Shown: positions 17,693-25,986 of the stretch, in pieces
How the letters are laid out: each line of letters starts with the position of its first letter
How positions within the stretch are numbered: the first letter of the stretch is position 1
From: Mesorhizobium sp. CA14
GTDB lineage: Bacteria > Pseudomonadota > Alphaproteobacteria > Rhizobiales > Rhizobiaceae
Assembly: GCF_020165195.1 (NCBI RefSeq)
Contig: NZ_JAIUHR010000028.1
Location: 1 to 64,000, forward strand
Direction: 5' to 3'
Length of the DNA: 64,000 nucleotides
Program-made: the position numbers and the translations under genes
The notes under the pieces: model-generated
Told to the model about the DNA's origin: nothing
The model's database searches: none
What the model saw: only the letters and a program-made list of their open reading frames with translations

Positions 17693-18025
17693 TCAGGAAA
17701 CTCCCGAAGCGCCCGCGCCGCTGACGGAGCCCCCCGCTGCGGCGCGGGCCTTCGGTCCTCTCGGCAGCAAGTAGCCGGAGGGGCCGCGCGTCCTCATCAG
17801 CCGACGGCCGACCCGCCAGAGGGCCTTCAGCCGGTGGACGCGCAGGCTGGAAACAATCCAGACCGTGGCGATGAACAGAGCCATGTGCAGCGTCGAAACC
17901 TCGCCGGAACTCATCGCCGCCACCGTCATCGCCGGGTTGCCGGCCACCGAGCCGGCACCGCCGAGCACGATGGCCGCGACGCTGATCCTGAGAAGCCAGG
18001 AGCGGAGTTTCGATTTCCTGCCCAT
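17693..18025 (-). CDS. Hypothetical 110-residue membrane protein
   Basis: The protein starts MGRKSKLRSWLLRISVAAIV, with a first hydrophobic helix at about residues 9-27 and a second at about 45-60 (MALFIATVWIVSSLRVH). A basic segment (RLKALWRVGRRLMRTRG) and a low-complexity Gly/Ala/Ser tail follow. No domain is recognised. It leads a likely two-gene unit with the 54-residue membrane protein. An AT-rich nested inverted repeat lies upstream at 18122-18167. Confidence 0.6.
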   Translation of the reverse strand: MGRKSKLRSWLLRISVAAIVLGGAGSVAGNPAMTVAAMSSGEVSTLHMALFIATVWIVSSLRVHRLKALWRVGRRLMRTRGPSGYLLPRGPKARAAAGGSVSGAGASGVS

Positions 18026-18373
18026 TTTCGTTTGCAGATGTCTGTTCCCGTTGCGTCAAATCTGCCGCGGGCCTGTATCCGAATCATGCCGCCGGAGACG
18101 CATTTTGTTGCAGATCGGTTTCGAAAGTGGGCTCCAATCTTTCATTTACATATGAAATGAACTTTCGTTTCTGGCTAAAGCTGATTGTGCGACGGCTGAC
18201 CGCCATATCTCGGAAAGGTTCGCAGTGTTGCCCAACTGGCCGGGCCGTTAATGTGCAGAAACGAATTCGAAACAGAAACGAGCATCAAGCGAAATAGGTC
18301 TGAAACGGACGAGCACGATAAGGCCACATCGAAATTGAAGCCGGACACAACGGCAAAAAACAGAGGGATCGTC
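18026..18373. promoter_or_regulatory. Divergent intergenic region with nested inverted repeat
   Basis: This 348-base region separates two divergent genes. CGAAAGT (18122-18128) pairs with ACTTTCG (18161-18167). Inside it, TTCATTT (18141-18147) pairs with AAATGAA (18155-18161) around ACATATG. The region is A+T-rich compared with its surroundings and probably holds promoters for the membrane protein pair and the L,D-transpeptidase. No small gene is evident. Confidence 0.5.
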
Positions 18374-18829
18374 ATGCACACCGCCATTTCGGCCAAGCTT
18401 ATTCATATCACCGCCGCCGCGCTCACCGGCGCGGCGCTTCTGTTGGGCGCCGGCAAGGCCGCCCACGCCAACCAGCTCGTCGCCAAGGTTTCGCTGTCGC
18501 AGCAGATCATGGAAGTCACGGTCGATGGCCGCCCGACCTACATCTGGAAGGTTTCGACCGGCAGCAGAGGGCACATCACGCCGACGGGCTCGTTCAAGCC
18601 GACCAGCATGCACGAGATGTGGTATTCGAAAAAATACGACAACGCGCCGATGCCGCATTCGGTCTTCTTCAGCGGCGGCTATGCCGTCCACGCCACCTAT
18701 GCCATCAGCCATCTCGGCCGTCCCGCTTCGCATGGCTGCGTGCGGCTGCATCCTGATGCGGCGGCCGATTTCTATCAGTTGGTCGAGGCCTTCGGCCCCG
18801 GCAACACCAGCATCGTCATTGTCAAGTAA
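18374..18829 (+). CDS. L,D-transpeptidase (YkuD domain), exported
   Basis: This 151-residue protein has a signal peptide (about residues 1-32, ending GKAAHA). A YkuD catalytic domain with the active-site motif SHGCVRLHPDAA near residue 120 and an upstream His in GGYAVHATYAISHLG follows. It should form 3-3 crosslinks in peptidoglycan or attach proteins to it in the periplasm. ATG 18374 follows AGAGGGA. The gene ends in a small tandem duplication that includes its stop codon, followed by a bidirectional terminator. Confidence 0.92.
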   Translation: MHTAISAKLIHITAAALTGAALLLGAGKAAHANQLVAKVSLSQQIMEVTVDGRPTYIWKVSTGSRGHITPTGSFKPTSMHEMWYSKKYDNAPMPHSVFFSGGYAVHATYAISHLGRPASHGCVRLHPDAAADFYQLVEAFGPGNTSIVIVK

Positions 18830-18870
18830 CGCCCTGGGTCAAGTAACGGCCTGGCGAAGTGACCGGCTGG
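18821..18870. repeat. 17-bp tandem repeat starting at the L,D-transpeptidase stop
   Basis: GTCAAGTAACGCCCTGG (18821-18837, containing the last codons and TAA) is repeated as GTCAAGTAACGGCCTGG (18838-18854) and, more loosely, as CGAAGTGACCGGCTGG (18855-18870). The copied unit carries a second in-phase-like AAG-TAA. Confidence 0.75.
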
Positions 18871-18929
18871 GCAAGAGTAGCAGGCAGGTTGCCGCCTTCC
18901 ACCGATCGCGAAGCTGTGAGGCAGCCGCC

Positions 18930-18968
18930 AAAAAAAGAGGCCGGAATTTTCCGGCCTCTTTTGTTTTT
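18930..18968. terminator. Bidirectional rho-independent terminator
   Basis: A-rich sequence plus GAGGCCGG pairs with CCGGCCTC plus T-rich sequence around the loop AATTTT, with A-runs on one side and T-runs on the other. It serves both the L,D-transpeptidase gene (plus strand) and the RND operon (minus strand). Confidence 0.92.
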
Positions 18969-18984
18969 CGCTTCGGTCGCCGTC

Positions 18985-21900
18985 TCAGCTCGGCAGCGCC
19001 GGCATCAGATTCGGATCGGGCTTCTCGGCGAGATGCGGCAGGTCCTTGCTGGCGATGAAGGTGTAGAACATCGGCACGACGAAGAGCGTGAACATGGTGC
19101 CGACCAGGATGCCGGTGAAGATCACCAGGCCCATCGAATAGCGTGCGGCAGCACCGGCGCCACTGGAGATGATCAGCGGCACGACGCCGAGCGCCATGGC
19201 CGCCGTTGTCATCAGGATCGGCCGCAGGCGCACCTTGGCCGAAGCGATGATGGCATCGCGGCGCCGCATGCCATGGATTTCACGCTGCTGGTTGGCGAAT
19301 TCCACCAGCAGAATGCCGTGCTTGGTGATCAGGCCGATCAGCGTGATCAGTCCGACCTGGGTGTAGATGTTCAGCGTCCCCAGGCCGATGTTGAGCGGCA
19401 CGATCGCGCCGAAGATCGACAGCGGCACCGCCATCATGATGATCAGCGGATCGCGGAAGCTCTCGAACTGTGCCGCCAGCACCAGGTAGATGACGATCAC
19501 GGCGGCGGCGAAGGCGATCAGGATGGTGTTGCCCTGTTCCTTCTCCTGCCGCGACTGACCCGAATAGTCGATGAAGAAGGTATCGGGCAGCGTCTCCCTG
19601 GCGAGCTCCTCCAGCACCTTCAGTCCGTCGCCGGTGGTCACGCCGGGCAGAGGCAAGGCCGAGATCGTCGAGGAGTTCAGCTGGTTGAACTGCTCGATGG
19701 CGGCCGGCGAGGCATTGGTGGAAATCTTCACGACCGCCGATAGCGGCACCATCTTGCCGTCGACGCTGCGCACGAAATATTCGCCGAGCTTGTCGGGATT
19801 GTCGCGGAATTCCTGCGGCACCTGCGGGATGATGTCGTAGCTGTTGGAGTCGCGGTCGAACTGCGCCACTTCGGAGCCGCCCACAAGCAGCGTCAGCGTA
19901 TTGCCCACATCGGCGATCGGCAGGTTCAATGCCGCCGCGCGCTCGCGATCGATCGTGACGGTCACCTGTGGCGCATCGTAAGACATCGAGTTCTGCACGA
20001 CGATGAAGCGGCCGGAGGCCTGCGCCTTGTTCTTGATCTTCTCCGCCTGCTCGAAGACCTCCGAGGGATCGCCGGTGGAGCGCACCACCATGGAAATCGG
20101 CAGGCCGCCGCCGGAGCCGGGCAGCGTCGGCGGCGCGAAGACGAAGGCTTGGACGCCGGCCACCTTGGCGAGGCGGCCCTGGATGTCGGCTTGCAACTCC
20201 TTCGAACTGCGCTTGCGCTCTGCCCAATCCTTGAAGGCGAAGCCGACGAAGGCGCCGTTGGTCGCGCCGCCGAAGGCGACGGCGGAGAATTGCGCCCTGG
20301 TCTCCGGAATATCCTTCACCAGGCCGAGCATCTGGTTGACGTAGGCCTCGGTATAGTCCGACGTCGCGTAGCGCGGCGCGGTGACGATCGAGAGCAGGAA
20401 ACCCTGATCTTCTTCCGGCGCGAGCTCGGTCGAGGTCTTGGTGAACATGAAGCCGGTGAGGGCGACGAGGGCGACGACGATGATCAGCGTAACCGGCCGG
20501 TTCCTGAGCGAAGCGGTGACCGCCCGTTCGTAGACGCGCTCGACGCGGCCGAAGGTTCCGTCGACGATCCGCTGGAAGCGACCGTGCTGGCCGGCCTTCA
20601 GCAGGCGAGCGGACATCATCGGCGTGATGGTCATGGCAATCACGCCCGACAGCACCACGGAGCCGGCCAGCGTCACCGCGAATTCGCGGAACAGCGCGCC
20701 GGTGAGGCCGCCGGTGAAGGCAAGCGGGGCGAACACGGCGGCCAGCGTAATGGTCATCGCCACGATGGCCGTCGCGATCTCGCGCATGCCGTTGAAGGCC
20801 GCCTGCATCGGCGACATGCCGTCTTCCTCCATGTGGCGGTGGATGTTCTCCACCACCACGATGGCGTCGTCGACGACAAGGCCGATCGCCAGCACCATGG
20901 CCAGCAGCGACAGAAGGTTGATCGAATAACCGACGGCGAACAGGATGAAGCAGACGCCGATCAGCGACAGCGGGATGGTCACGATGGGCATCATCACCGA
21001 GCGGAACGAGCCGAGGAACAGGAGGATGACCACGATGACGATGGCGACGGCCTCGCCGATGGTCTTGAACACCTCCTCGATTGAGGCGCTGATCTGGCCC
21101 GTTGCGTCGTAAACGACCTCGATCGTCATGCCTTTAGGCAGCGTCTCCTGGATCTGCGGAACGAGCTTGGTGACCGCCGCCGCGGTCGTCAGCGGGTTGG
21201 CTGCTGGTGTCGGGAAGATGGCCAGGAAGGTTCCCGGCTTGCCGTTGAAGCTCACCCTGGTGTCGGTGTTTTTCGCACCGAGCTCGACACGCGCGACATC
21301 GCGCAGGCGCACAACCTCGCCGTTCGTCGAGCGGATCGGGAGCTGGGCGAAGGCCTCGGGCGTCTGCAGGGTCGAATGCACGGTGATCGATGAGACCACA
21401 TATTCGTTCTGGGTGTTGCCGGGCGCCGACAGGAAGTTCGAGTTGTTGATCGCGGTCAGCACGTCCACGGCCGTGGCGCCGCGGGCGGCGAGCCGGATCG
21501 GGTCGATCCAGATGCGCATGGAATATTCCTGGGCGCCGAAGATCTGGACGTCGGCGACGCCTTCCACGGTCGAGATGCGAGGCCGGATGACGCGCTCGAT
21601 ATATTCGGTGAGCTGCTCCTTCGTCATGTTCGGGTTCTGCATCGAGATGTACATCATCGCGAACTGCTGGCCGGTGCCCTTGACGATCACGGGGTCCTTG
21701 GTGGCTTGCGGCAGGGTGCCGCGCACGCCCTGGACCTTGGACAACACCTCGGCGAGCGCGACGTCCGGATTGGAGCCGAGCTTCATCTGCACCGTCACCG
21801 TGCTCGAGGACGGACGGCTGGACGAGGTGACGTAGTCGATGTTTTCGGTCGAGGCGACCGCCCGCGCGATCGGCGCCGATATGAAGCCCTGGATCAGGTC

Positions 21901-22068
21901 GGCGCTGGCGCCCGGATAGGCCGTGGTGATGGTGATCGCCGTCTCGTCAACCTTCGGATACTGGCGGATCGACAGGCCAAAAATGCCCTGGAAGCCCAGA
22001 AGCAGGATCATGCAGGCCAGCACCGTCGACAGCACCGGCCGACGGATGAAGAGGTCGGAAAAGCTCAT
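18985..22068 (-). CDS. RND efflux transporter, inner-membrane pump subunit (HAE1 type)
   Basis: This 1027-residue proton-driven pump has the classic N-terminus MSFSDLFIRRPVLSTVLACM, the transmembrane helix 4 aspartates in GLVVDDAIVVVENIHRHME (about residues 405-423), and two large periplasmic loops. The C-terminal SIFGAIVPLNIGLGTLNIYTQ and MTTAAMALGVVPL segments are typical of multidrug exporters. It overlaps the end of the adaptor gene by 4 bases (ATGA). No outer-membrane factor gene is adjacent, so it probably shares a TolC-like protein encoded elsewhere. Confidence 0.93.
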   Translation of the reverse strand: MSFSDLFIRRPVLSTVLACMILLLGFQGIFGLSIRQYPKVDETAITITTAYPGASADLIQGFISAPIARAVASTENIDYVTSSSRPSSSTVTVQMKLGSNPDVALAEVLSKVQGVRGTLPQATKDPVIVKGTGQQFAMMYISMQNPNMTKEQLTEYIERVIRPRISTVEGVADVQIFGAQEYSMRIWIDPIRLAARGATAVDVLTAINNSNFLSAPGNTQNEYVVSSITVHSTLQTPEAFAQLPIRSTNGEVVRLRDVARVELGAKNTDTRVSFNGKPGTFLAIFPTPAANPLTTAAAVTKLVPQIQETLPKGMTIEVVYDATGQISASIEEVFKTIGEAVAIVIVVILLFLGSFRSVMMPIVTIPLSLIGVCFILFAVGYSINLLSLLAMVLAIGLVVDDAIVVVENIHRHMEEDGMSPMQAAFNGMREIATAIVAMTITLAAVFAPLAFTGGLTGALFREFAVTLAGSVVLSGVIAMTITPMMSARLLKAGQHGRFQRIVDGTFGRVERVYERAVTASLRNRPVTLIIVVALVALTGFMFTKTSTELAPEEDQGFLLSIVTAPRYATSDYTEAYVNQMLGLVKDIPETRAQFSAVAFGGATNGAFVGFAFKDWAERKRSSKELQADIQGRLAKVAGVQAFVFAPPTLPGSGGGLPISMVVRSTGDPSEVFEQAEKIKNKAQASGRFIVVQNSMSYDAPQVTVTIDRERAAALNLPIADVGNTLTLLVGGSEVAQFDRDSNSYDIIPQVPQEFRDNPDKLGEYFVRSVDGKMVPLSAVVKISTNASPAAIEQFNQLNSSTISALPLPGVTTGDGLKVLEELARETLPDTFFIDYSGQSRQEKEQGNTILIAFAAAVIVIYLVLAAQFESFRDPLIIMMAVPLSIFGAIVPLNIGLGTLNIYTQVGLITLIGLITKHGILLVEFANQQREIHGMRRRDAIIASAKVRLRPILMTTAAMALGVVPLIISSGAGAAARYSMGLVIFTGILVGTMFTLFVVPMFYTFIASKDLPHLAEKPDPNLMPALPS

Positions 22069-23375
22069 TGCTGAACCTGCTTGTTCGCCGATTTGCTGGG
22101 ATCGATGGTGTTGTCGACGGCAACCGACATCCCGTTGAAAAGCCGATTCTGGCCGGCCGTGACGACCTGGTCGCCATTCTTGAGACCCTGGACGATCTCG
22201 ACCATGCCGTTGTTGCGGCGGCCGAGCTTCACGAAGACCTGCGAGATGGTGAGCGCCGGCTGCTGCGCGGCGTCGGCCGGCTTGGCGGCGTCGCCGGCCG
22301 CTTTGTCAGCCGGCTTCGCGTCAGCCGGTTTTGCCGTGGTGTCGGCGGCAGGCTTGGTGGTGTCCGCCTTCGGCGTGGCGGCATCGCCGGACGCCTTGTC
22401 GGCGCCGGCCTTCTGCTCATCCGGCTTTGCCGGCGCGGCAGCGGCACCCCCGGCGGGCTTTGCCGGTTGGACCACGAAGACATAATCGCCATAGAGGCTG
22501 GACGTCACCGCCGTCTGCGGCACGGAGATGACATTGTTTTCCTGCGGCAGCTCGACGCGGATCTGGACGAACTGGCCAGGCGTCAGCTTGCCTTCCGGAT
22601 TGGCGACCTCGCCGCGAATCGAAACCAGCCGGCTTGCCGGGTCGATCTTCGGGTCGATGCCGCGGATGGACCCGGCAAAGGACATGTCGGCGAGATTGGT
22701 GCCGAGCTTGATGGCCTGGCCGATCTTGAGCAGCGGCAGCTGCTGTTCGGGTACCGTGAAGTCGACCCGCATCGTGTCCAAATCCTGGATCGTCACCACC
22801 GCGTTGCCTGGCGCCAGATACTGGCCGATATCGATCTTCGGGATACCGACCGTGCCGCCGAAGGGCGCGGACAATTGCTTCTGGTCGAGCACCGCCTGCA
22901 GCTTGTTGACCTGCGCGGCCGAGGCGTCCGCCGCGGCGCGGGCGGCATCGAGCGTCGCGTCCGTGCCGACGCCGCGCCGCTGCAACTCGATCGCGCGGGT
23001 CAGCGCCGCCTGGTCGGAGGCGGCCTGCGCCTTCTGTGCCACCAGATCGGCTTTCTCGACGGCATCGTCGAGCTGCACCAACACCGCGTCGGCGGCAACC
23101 TTCTGGTTGGCGTGGAAAAGGATGTCCTTGACGATGCCGCTGGTCTCGAGGGTGAGATCGACGCCGCGTACGGCGTTGACGGTGCCGATAGCCTCGATGC
23201 CGGGCGTCCACTCCGATGGCTTGACCGTCACTGTCGAAACCGTCGCGGCCGGCGGCTTCATGGTGGCGAAATACTGCTTGATGCCGGCGTCGCGCATGAA
23301 GTTGAAACCAACGATGCCGACGCACACCAAGGCAAGCAGGAGCAAGAATCCGGCGATGATGAAAAAGCGCTTCAC
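22065..23375 (-). CDS. RND efflux periplasmic adaptor (membrane fusion protein)
   Basis: This 436-residue adaptor has an N-terminal membrane anchor (RFFIIAGFLLLLALVCVG), lipoyl and hairpin segments (TLETSGIVKDILFHANQKV ... QLSAPFGGTVGIPKIDIGQ) and a beta-barrel. I start at GTG 23375 because AGGGGA lies 6 bases upstream. An Ala/Lys/Pro/Asp-rich low-complexity stretch of about 70 residues (roughly 303-373) interrupts the membrane-proximal region, after which the normal VFVKLGRRNNGMVEIVQGL resumes. That insertion is unusual for the family. A divergent TetR gene probably controls the operon. Confidence 0.9.
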   Translation of the reverse strand: MKRFFIIAGFLLLLALVCVGIVGFNFMRDAGIKQYFATMKPPAATVSTVTVKPSEWTPGIEAIGTVNAVRGVDLTLETSGIVKDILFHANQKVAADAVLVQLDDAVEKADLVAQKAQAASDQAALTRAIELQRRGVGTDATLDAARAAADASAAQVNKLQAVLDQKQLSAPFGGTVGIPKIDIGQYLAPGNAVVTIQDLDTMRVDFTVPEQQLPLLKIGQAIKLGTNLADMSFAGSIRGIDPKIDPASRLVSIRGEVANPEGKLTPGQFVQIRVELPQENNVISVPQTAVTSSLYGDYVFVVQPAKPAGGAAAAPAKPDEQKAGADKASGDAATPKADTTKPAADTTAKPADAKPADKAAGDAAKPADAAQQPALTISQVFVKLGRRNNGMVEIVQGLKNGDQVVTAGQNRLFNGMSVAVDNTIDPSKSANKQVQQ

Positions 23376-23460
23376 GGTGGTCCCCTGAGCCGGCAACCGG
23401 CAAATCAATCGATGCCGGGGCACATATCGACGATAAGTCCCGATTTCAAATCGGCGCGCT

Positions 23461-23489
23461 TTACTGTACCGGCTGGACGGTCTTGTCAA
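23461..23489 (-). promoter_or_regulatory. Candidate promoter and operator of the RND operon
   Basis: On the minus strand, TTGACA (23484-23489) is followed 15 bases on by TACAGT (23463-23468). The spacer holds an inverted CCG-N6-CGG (23469-23480). It lies between the RND operon and the divergent TetR gene, where a repressor site is expected. The spacer is shorter than ideal, so this remains tentative. Confidence 0.4.
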
Positions 23490-23520
23490 TTCCGCCTAAG
23501 CTAATGTACGGGGAGGCGCG

Positions 23521-24054
23521 ATGAGAGTACCCAGGGCGAACTCGCGCGAAAAGATACTTGCCGCCGCTGCCGACGTGGCGCGCGAGGCCGGTCCGGGAAG
23601 CCTGTCGCTCGAGGCGGTCGCCAGCCGCGCCGGCGTGTCGAAAGGCGGCCTGCTCTACAACTTCCCGACCAAAGCCAAGCTGATGCAGGGGCTGGTCGAA
23701 AGCTATCTCAGCGACTTCCAGAAGGCGCTGGAAGCACGCGCCACCGAGGCCGGCCATGAAAGCGTGCTCTCAGCCTATATCAAGTTGTCGGCCGACGATT
23801 GCGAGCGGCCGAAACCCTCGGCGTCCTGGATGTTCTCGGCGATTGCCGAAGATCCCGATTTCCTGACCCCAATCAAGGCCTTCAAACGCCAGCTGTTCGA
23901 ACGGCTGAAGGGAGAGACGGATGACCTCGGCTCGCTGCTGGTCTGCTTTCTCGCCATCGAAGGGATGCGCAGCATGAATCTGTTTGATTCAGACGTGCTC
24001 TCAGAAGACGAGCGCAAGCTTTTGGTGTCGTCGCTCCTGAAGATAGCCGGATAG
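23521..24054 (+). CDS. TetR-family transcriptional regulator, divergent from the RND operon
   Basis: This 177-residue repressor starts at ATG 23521 behind GGGGAGG. The N-terminal HTH (about residues 8-55) has the TetR signature LEAVASRAGVSKGGLLYNFPTKAKLMQGLV. The C-terminal ligand domain has the SWMFSAIAEDPDFLTPIKAF pattern of the TetR_C family common in rhizobial efflux regulators. Its position opposite the RND genes suggests it represses them and responds to a pump substrate. Confidence 0.9.
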   Translation: MRVPRANSREKILAAAADVAREAGPGSLSLEAVASRAGVSKGGLLYNFPTKAKLMQGLVESYLSDFQKALEARATEAGHESVLSAYIKLSADDCERPKPSASWMFSAIAEDPDFLTPIKAFKRQLFERLKGETDDLGSLLVCFLAIEGMRSMNLFDSDVLSEDERKLLVSSLLKIAG

Positions 24055-24057
24055 GTC

Positions 24058-24121
24058 ACCAAACGGTTCGGTAGTGACCAAACGGTTTGCGACCAAGCGG
24101 TTTGGTGGTGACCAAACGGTT
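24058..24121. repeat. Four ACCAAACGGTT repeats just after the TetR stop
   Basis: ACCAAACGGTT occurs at 24058, 24077 and 24111, and as ACCAAGCGGTT at 24092, with spacings of 19, 15 and 19 bases. The array starts 4 bases after the TAG stop and ends about 80 bases before the PiT transporter start. It could be a duplication tract or a set of regulator sites for the transporter gene. Confidence 0.75.
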
Positions 24122-24199
24122 AAGAGCGTCATACCAGCTTCATCCTAGGGACATAGCGTCCTCCCCGGTTCTTTGCTGCAATGCAAAAGGAGTGGGACA

Positions 24200-25810
24200 A
24201 TGGTGGACGTAGTTTCCAGTGAGGCGGGGATCCCGAGACCGGATCATCCCCTGGAACAATCGGGCGGGGCCAAATGGTTCTTGCCGGCTTTCGGCGTGCT
24301 GGTGCTCGTCGGCGTCGTCTATGTCGGCTATGCGCTCAGCCAGGATCTGGCCATCGCCAAGACGGTTCCCTGGATCCTGCTCGGCATCGCGCTTTTGATT
24401 GCGCTGGGCTTCGAGTTCGTCAACGGCTTCCACGACACCGCCAACGCGGTCGCCACCGTCATCTACACGCGTTCGCTGCCGGCCGAATTCGCGGTCATGT
24501 GGTCCGGCGTCTTCAACTTCCTCGGTGTCTTGACCTCGAGCGGCGCGGTGGCGTTCGGCATCCTGTCGCTGCTGCCGGTCGAGCTCATCCTGCAGGTCGG
24601 CTCGTCGTCCGGCTTCGCCATGGTGTTCGCCCTTCTGGTTGCCGCCATCCTGTGGAACCTGGGCACCTGGTTCCTCGGCCTGCCGGCCTCGAGCTCGCAC
24701 ACGATGGTCGGCTCGATCATCGGCGTCGGCCTCGCCAACCAGTTCATGGCTCCGGCCGGAAGCGCCACCAGCGGCGTCGACTGGGGCCAGGCGACCAATG
24801 TCGGCACCACCTTGCTGGTCTCGCCGATCGTCGGCTTCTTCGCCGCCGCGGCGCTGCTCTACGCCATGAAGCTCCTGGTGCGCAACCCGGCGCTCTACGA
24901 GGCGCCGAAGGGCAACACGCCGCCGCCATGGTGGATCCGCGCGCTGCTGATCTTCACCTGCACCGGCGTCAGCTTCGCGCATGGCTCCAATGACGGCCAG
25001 AAGGGCATGGGCCTGATCATGCTGATCCTGATCGGCGTGGTGCCGACGGCTTACGCACTCAACCGCACGCCCGACATCAACTATCTCGACGCCTACAAGT
25101 CGGCGTCGGTCGCCGTCGAGCAGGCGCTGGGCAAATATGTCAAGCCGGGCGTTACGGTCGCCGACGCCAATGCTGCCAAGGCTACCGTGCAGGAGGCCGT
25201 GCGCAGCAAAACCTGGAGCGATCAGACCACGGTCGCGCTGCAGACCTATATCCACAACACCACTGCCGGGCTGCAGCCTTATGCCTCGGTCGACAACGTG
25301 CCCACCGATCTGGTCAGCAACGCGCGCAACGACATCTACCTGATCGGCGAAGCGCTGAAGCTGATCGACAAGAAGAAGCTGCTGCCGATGCAGGACGCCG
25401 ATCTCAAGGCGGTGACCGATTATCACAAGGCCGTCGATAATGCGACGAAGTTCATTCCGCTCTGGGTGAAGATCGCCGTGGCGCTGGCGCTCGGCCTCGG
25501 CACCATGGTCGGTTGGAAGCGCATCGTCGTCACGGTCGGCGAGAAGATCGGCAAGAGCCACCTGACCTATGGCCAGGGCGCCGCCGCCGAGCTGGTCGCG
25601 ATGATCACCATCGGCATGGCCGACCGTCTCGGCCTGCCGGTGTCGACCACACATGTGCTGTCGTCCGGCGTCGCCGGCACCATGGCGGCCAACGGCTCGG
25701 GCCTGCAGTGGTCGACCGTGCGCAACCTTCTGCTGGCCTGGGTGCTCACGCTGCCCTGCTCGATCGCGCTGGCCTTCGTGCTGTTCGTGATCTTCCGCCA
25801 GGTGTTCTGA
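24200..25810 (+). CDS. PiT-family inorganic phosphate transporter
   Basis: This 536-residue integral membrane symporter carries the duplicated PiT signatures: GFEFVNGFHDTANAVATVIYTRSLP in the first half and GFAHGSNDGQKGMG-like sequence (SFAHGSNDGQKGMGLIML) in the middle. GLPASSSHTMVGSIIGVGLAN and its second copy GLPVSTTHVLSSGVAGTMAA are also present. A long soluble loop (about residues 290-410) separates the halves, as in the larger bacterial PiT proteins. It takes up phosphate with H+ or metal ions. ATG 24200 has AAGGAG 7 bases upstream. No pho box was recognised. Confidence 0.93.
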   Translation: MVDVVSSEAGIPRPDHPLEQSGGAKWFLPAFGVLVLVGVVYVGYALSQDLAIAKTVPWILLGIALLIALGFEFVNGFHDTANAVATVIYTRSLPAEFAVMWSGVFNFLGVLTSSGAVAFGILSLLPVELILQVGSSSGFAMVFALLVAAILWNLGTWFLGLPASSSHTMVGSIIGVGLANQFMAPAGSATSGVDWGQATNVGTTLLVSPIVGFFAAAALLYAMKLLVRNPALYEAPKGNTPPPWWIRALLIFTCTGVSFAHGSNDGQKGMGLIMLILIGVVPTAYALNRTPDINYLDAYKSASVAVEQALGKYVKPGVTVADANAAKATVQEAVRSKTWSDQTTVALQTYIHNTTAGLQPYASVDNVPTDLVSNARNDIYLIGEALKLIDKKKLLPMQDADLKAVTDYHKAVDNATKFIPLWVKIAVALALGLGTMVGWKRIVVTVGEKIGKSHLTYGQGAAAELVAMITIGMADRLGLPVSTTHVLSSGVAGTMAANGSGLQWSTVRNLLLAWVLTLPCSIALAFVLFVIFRQVF

Positions 25811-25824
25811 GCGGGAAGGCCCTC

Positions 25825-25858
25825 AAGGAAACGGAGCGGCCGGCGGCGCCGTTTCCTT
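25825..25858 (+). terminator. Likely terminator after the PiT gene
   Basis: AAGGAAACGG (25825-25834) pairs perfectly with CCGTTTCCTT (25849-25858). The loop is G+C-rich and the T-run is weak. Confidence 0.6.
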
Positions 25859-25884
25859 CTATCGCCGCGCAACTTCCGCCCTGC

Positions 25885-25986
25885 TAGAGCGGTTCACCGT
25901 TTCACGGAAACGGCGAACCGCTCTATCTCTTTGTTCTACGCAATTCCGGACGGAAAACCGCTCACACTTTTGCTGGAATTGCTCTA
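25885..25986. repeat. RIME-like palindromic element, complete copy
   Basis: The element starts TAGAGC and ends GCTCTA. Its first half is a hairpin (arms around AGAGCGGTTC and GAACCGCTCT, 25885-25925). Its second half is bounded by CAATTCC (25941-25947) and GGAATTG (25975-25981). The layout of two adjacent palindromes in about 100 bp matches rhizobial intergenic mosaic elements as I remember them. Its end overlaps the last codons of the minus-strand gene 25962-26804. Confidence 0.8.

Noticed and set aside
18985..22068. CzcA-type heavy-metal RND pump
   Set aside because: The helix 4 region GLVVDDAIVVVEN and overall motifs fit hydrophobe/amphiphile (HAE1) pumps; metal-pump signatures were not seen.
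24058..24121. CRISPR array or pho box upstream of the PiT gene
   Set aside because: Units are 11 bases with 4-8 base spacers, far too short for CRISPR, and the sequence does not match the CTGTCAT-type pho box.
24140..25654. A 504-codon minus-strand frame opposite the PiT transporter gene
   Set aside because: It mirrors the transporter codons, has His/Arg/Asp-rich low-complexity sequence, no ribosome binding site and no domain.
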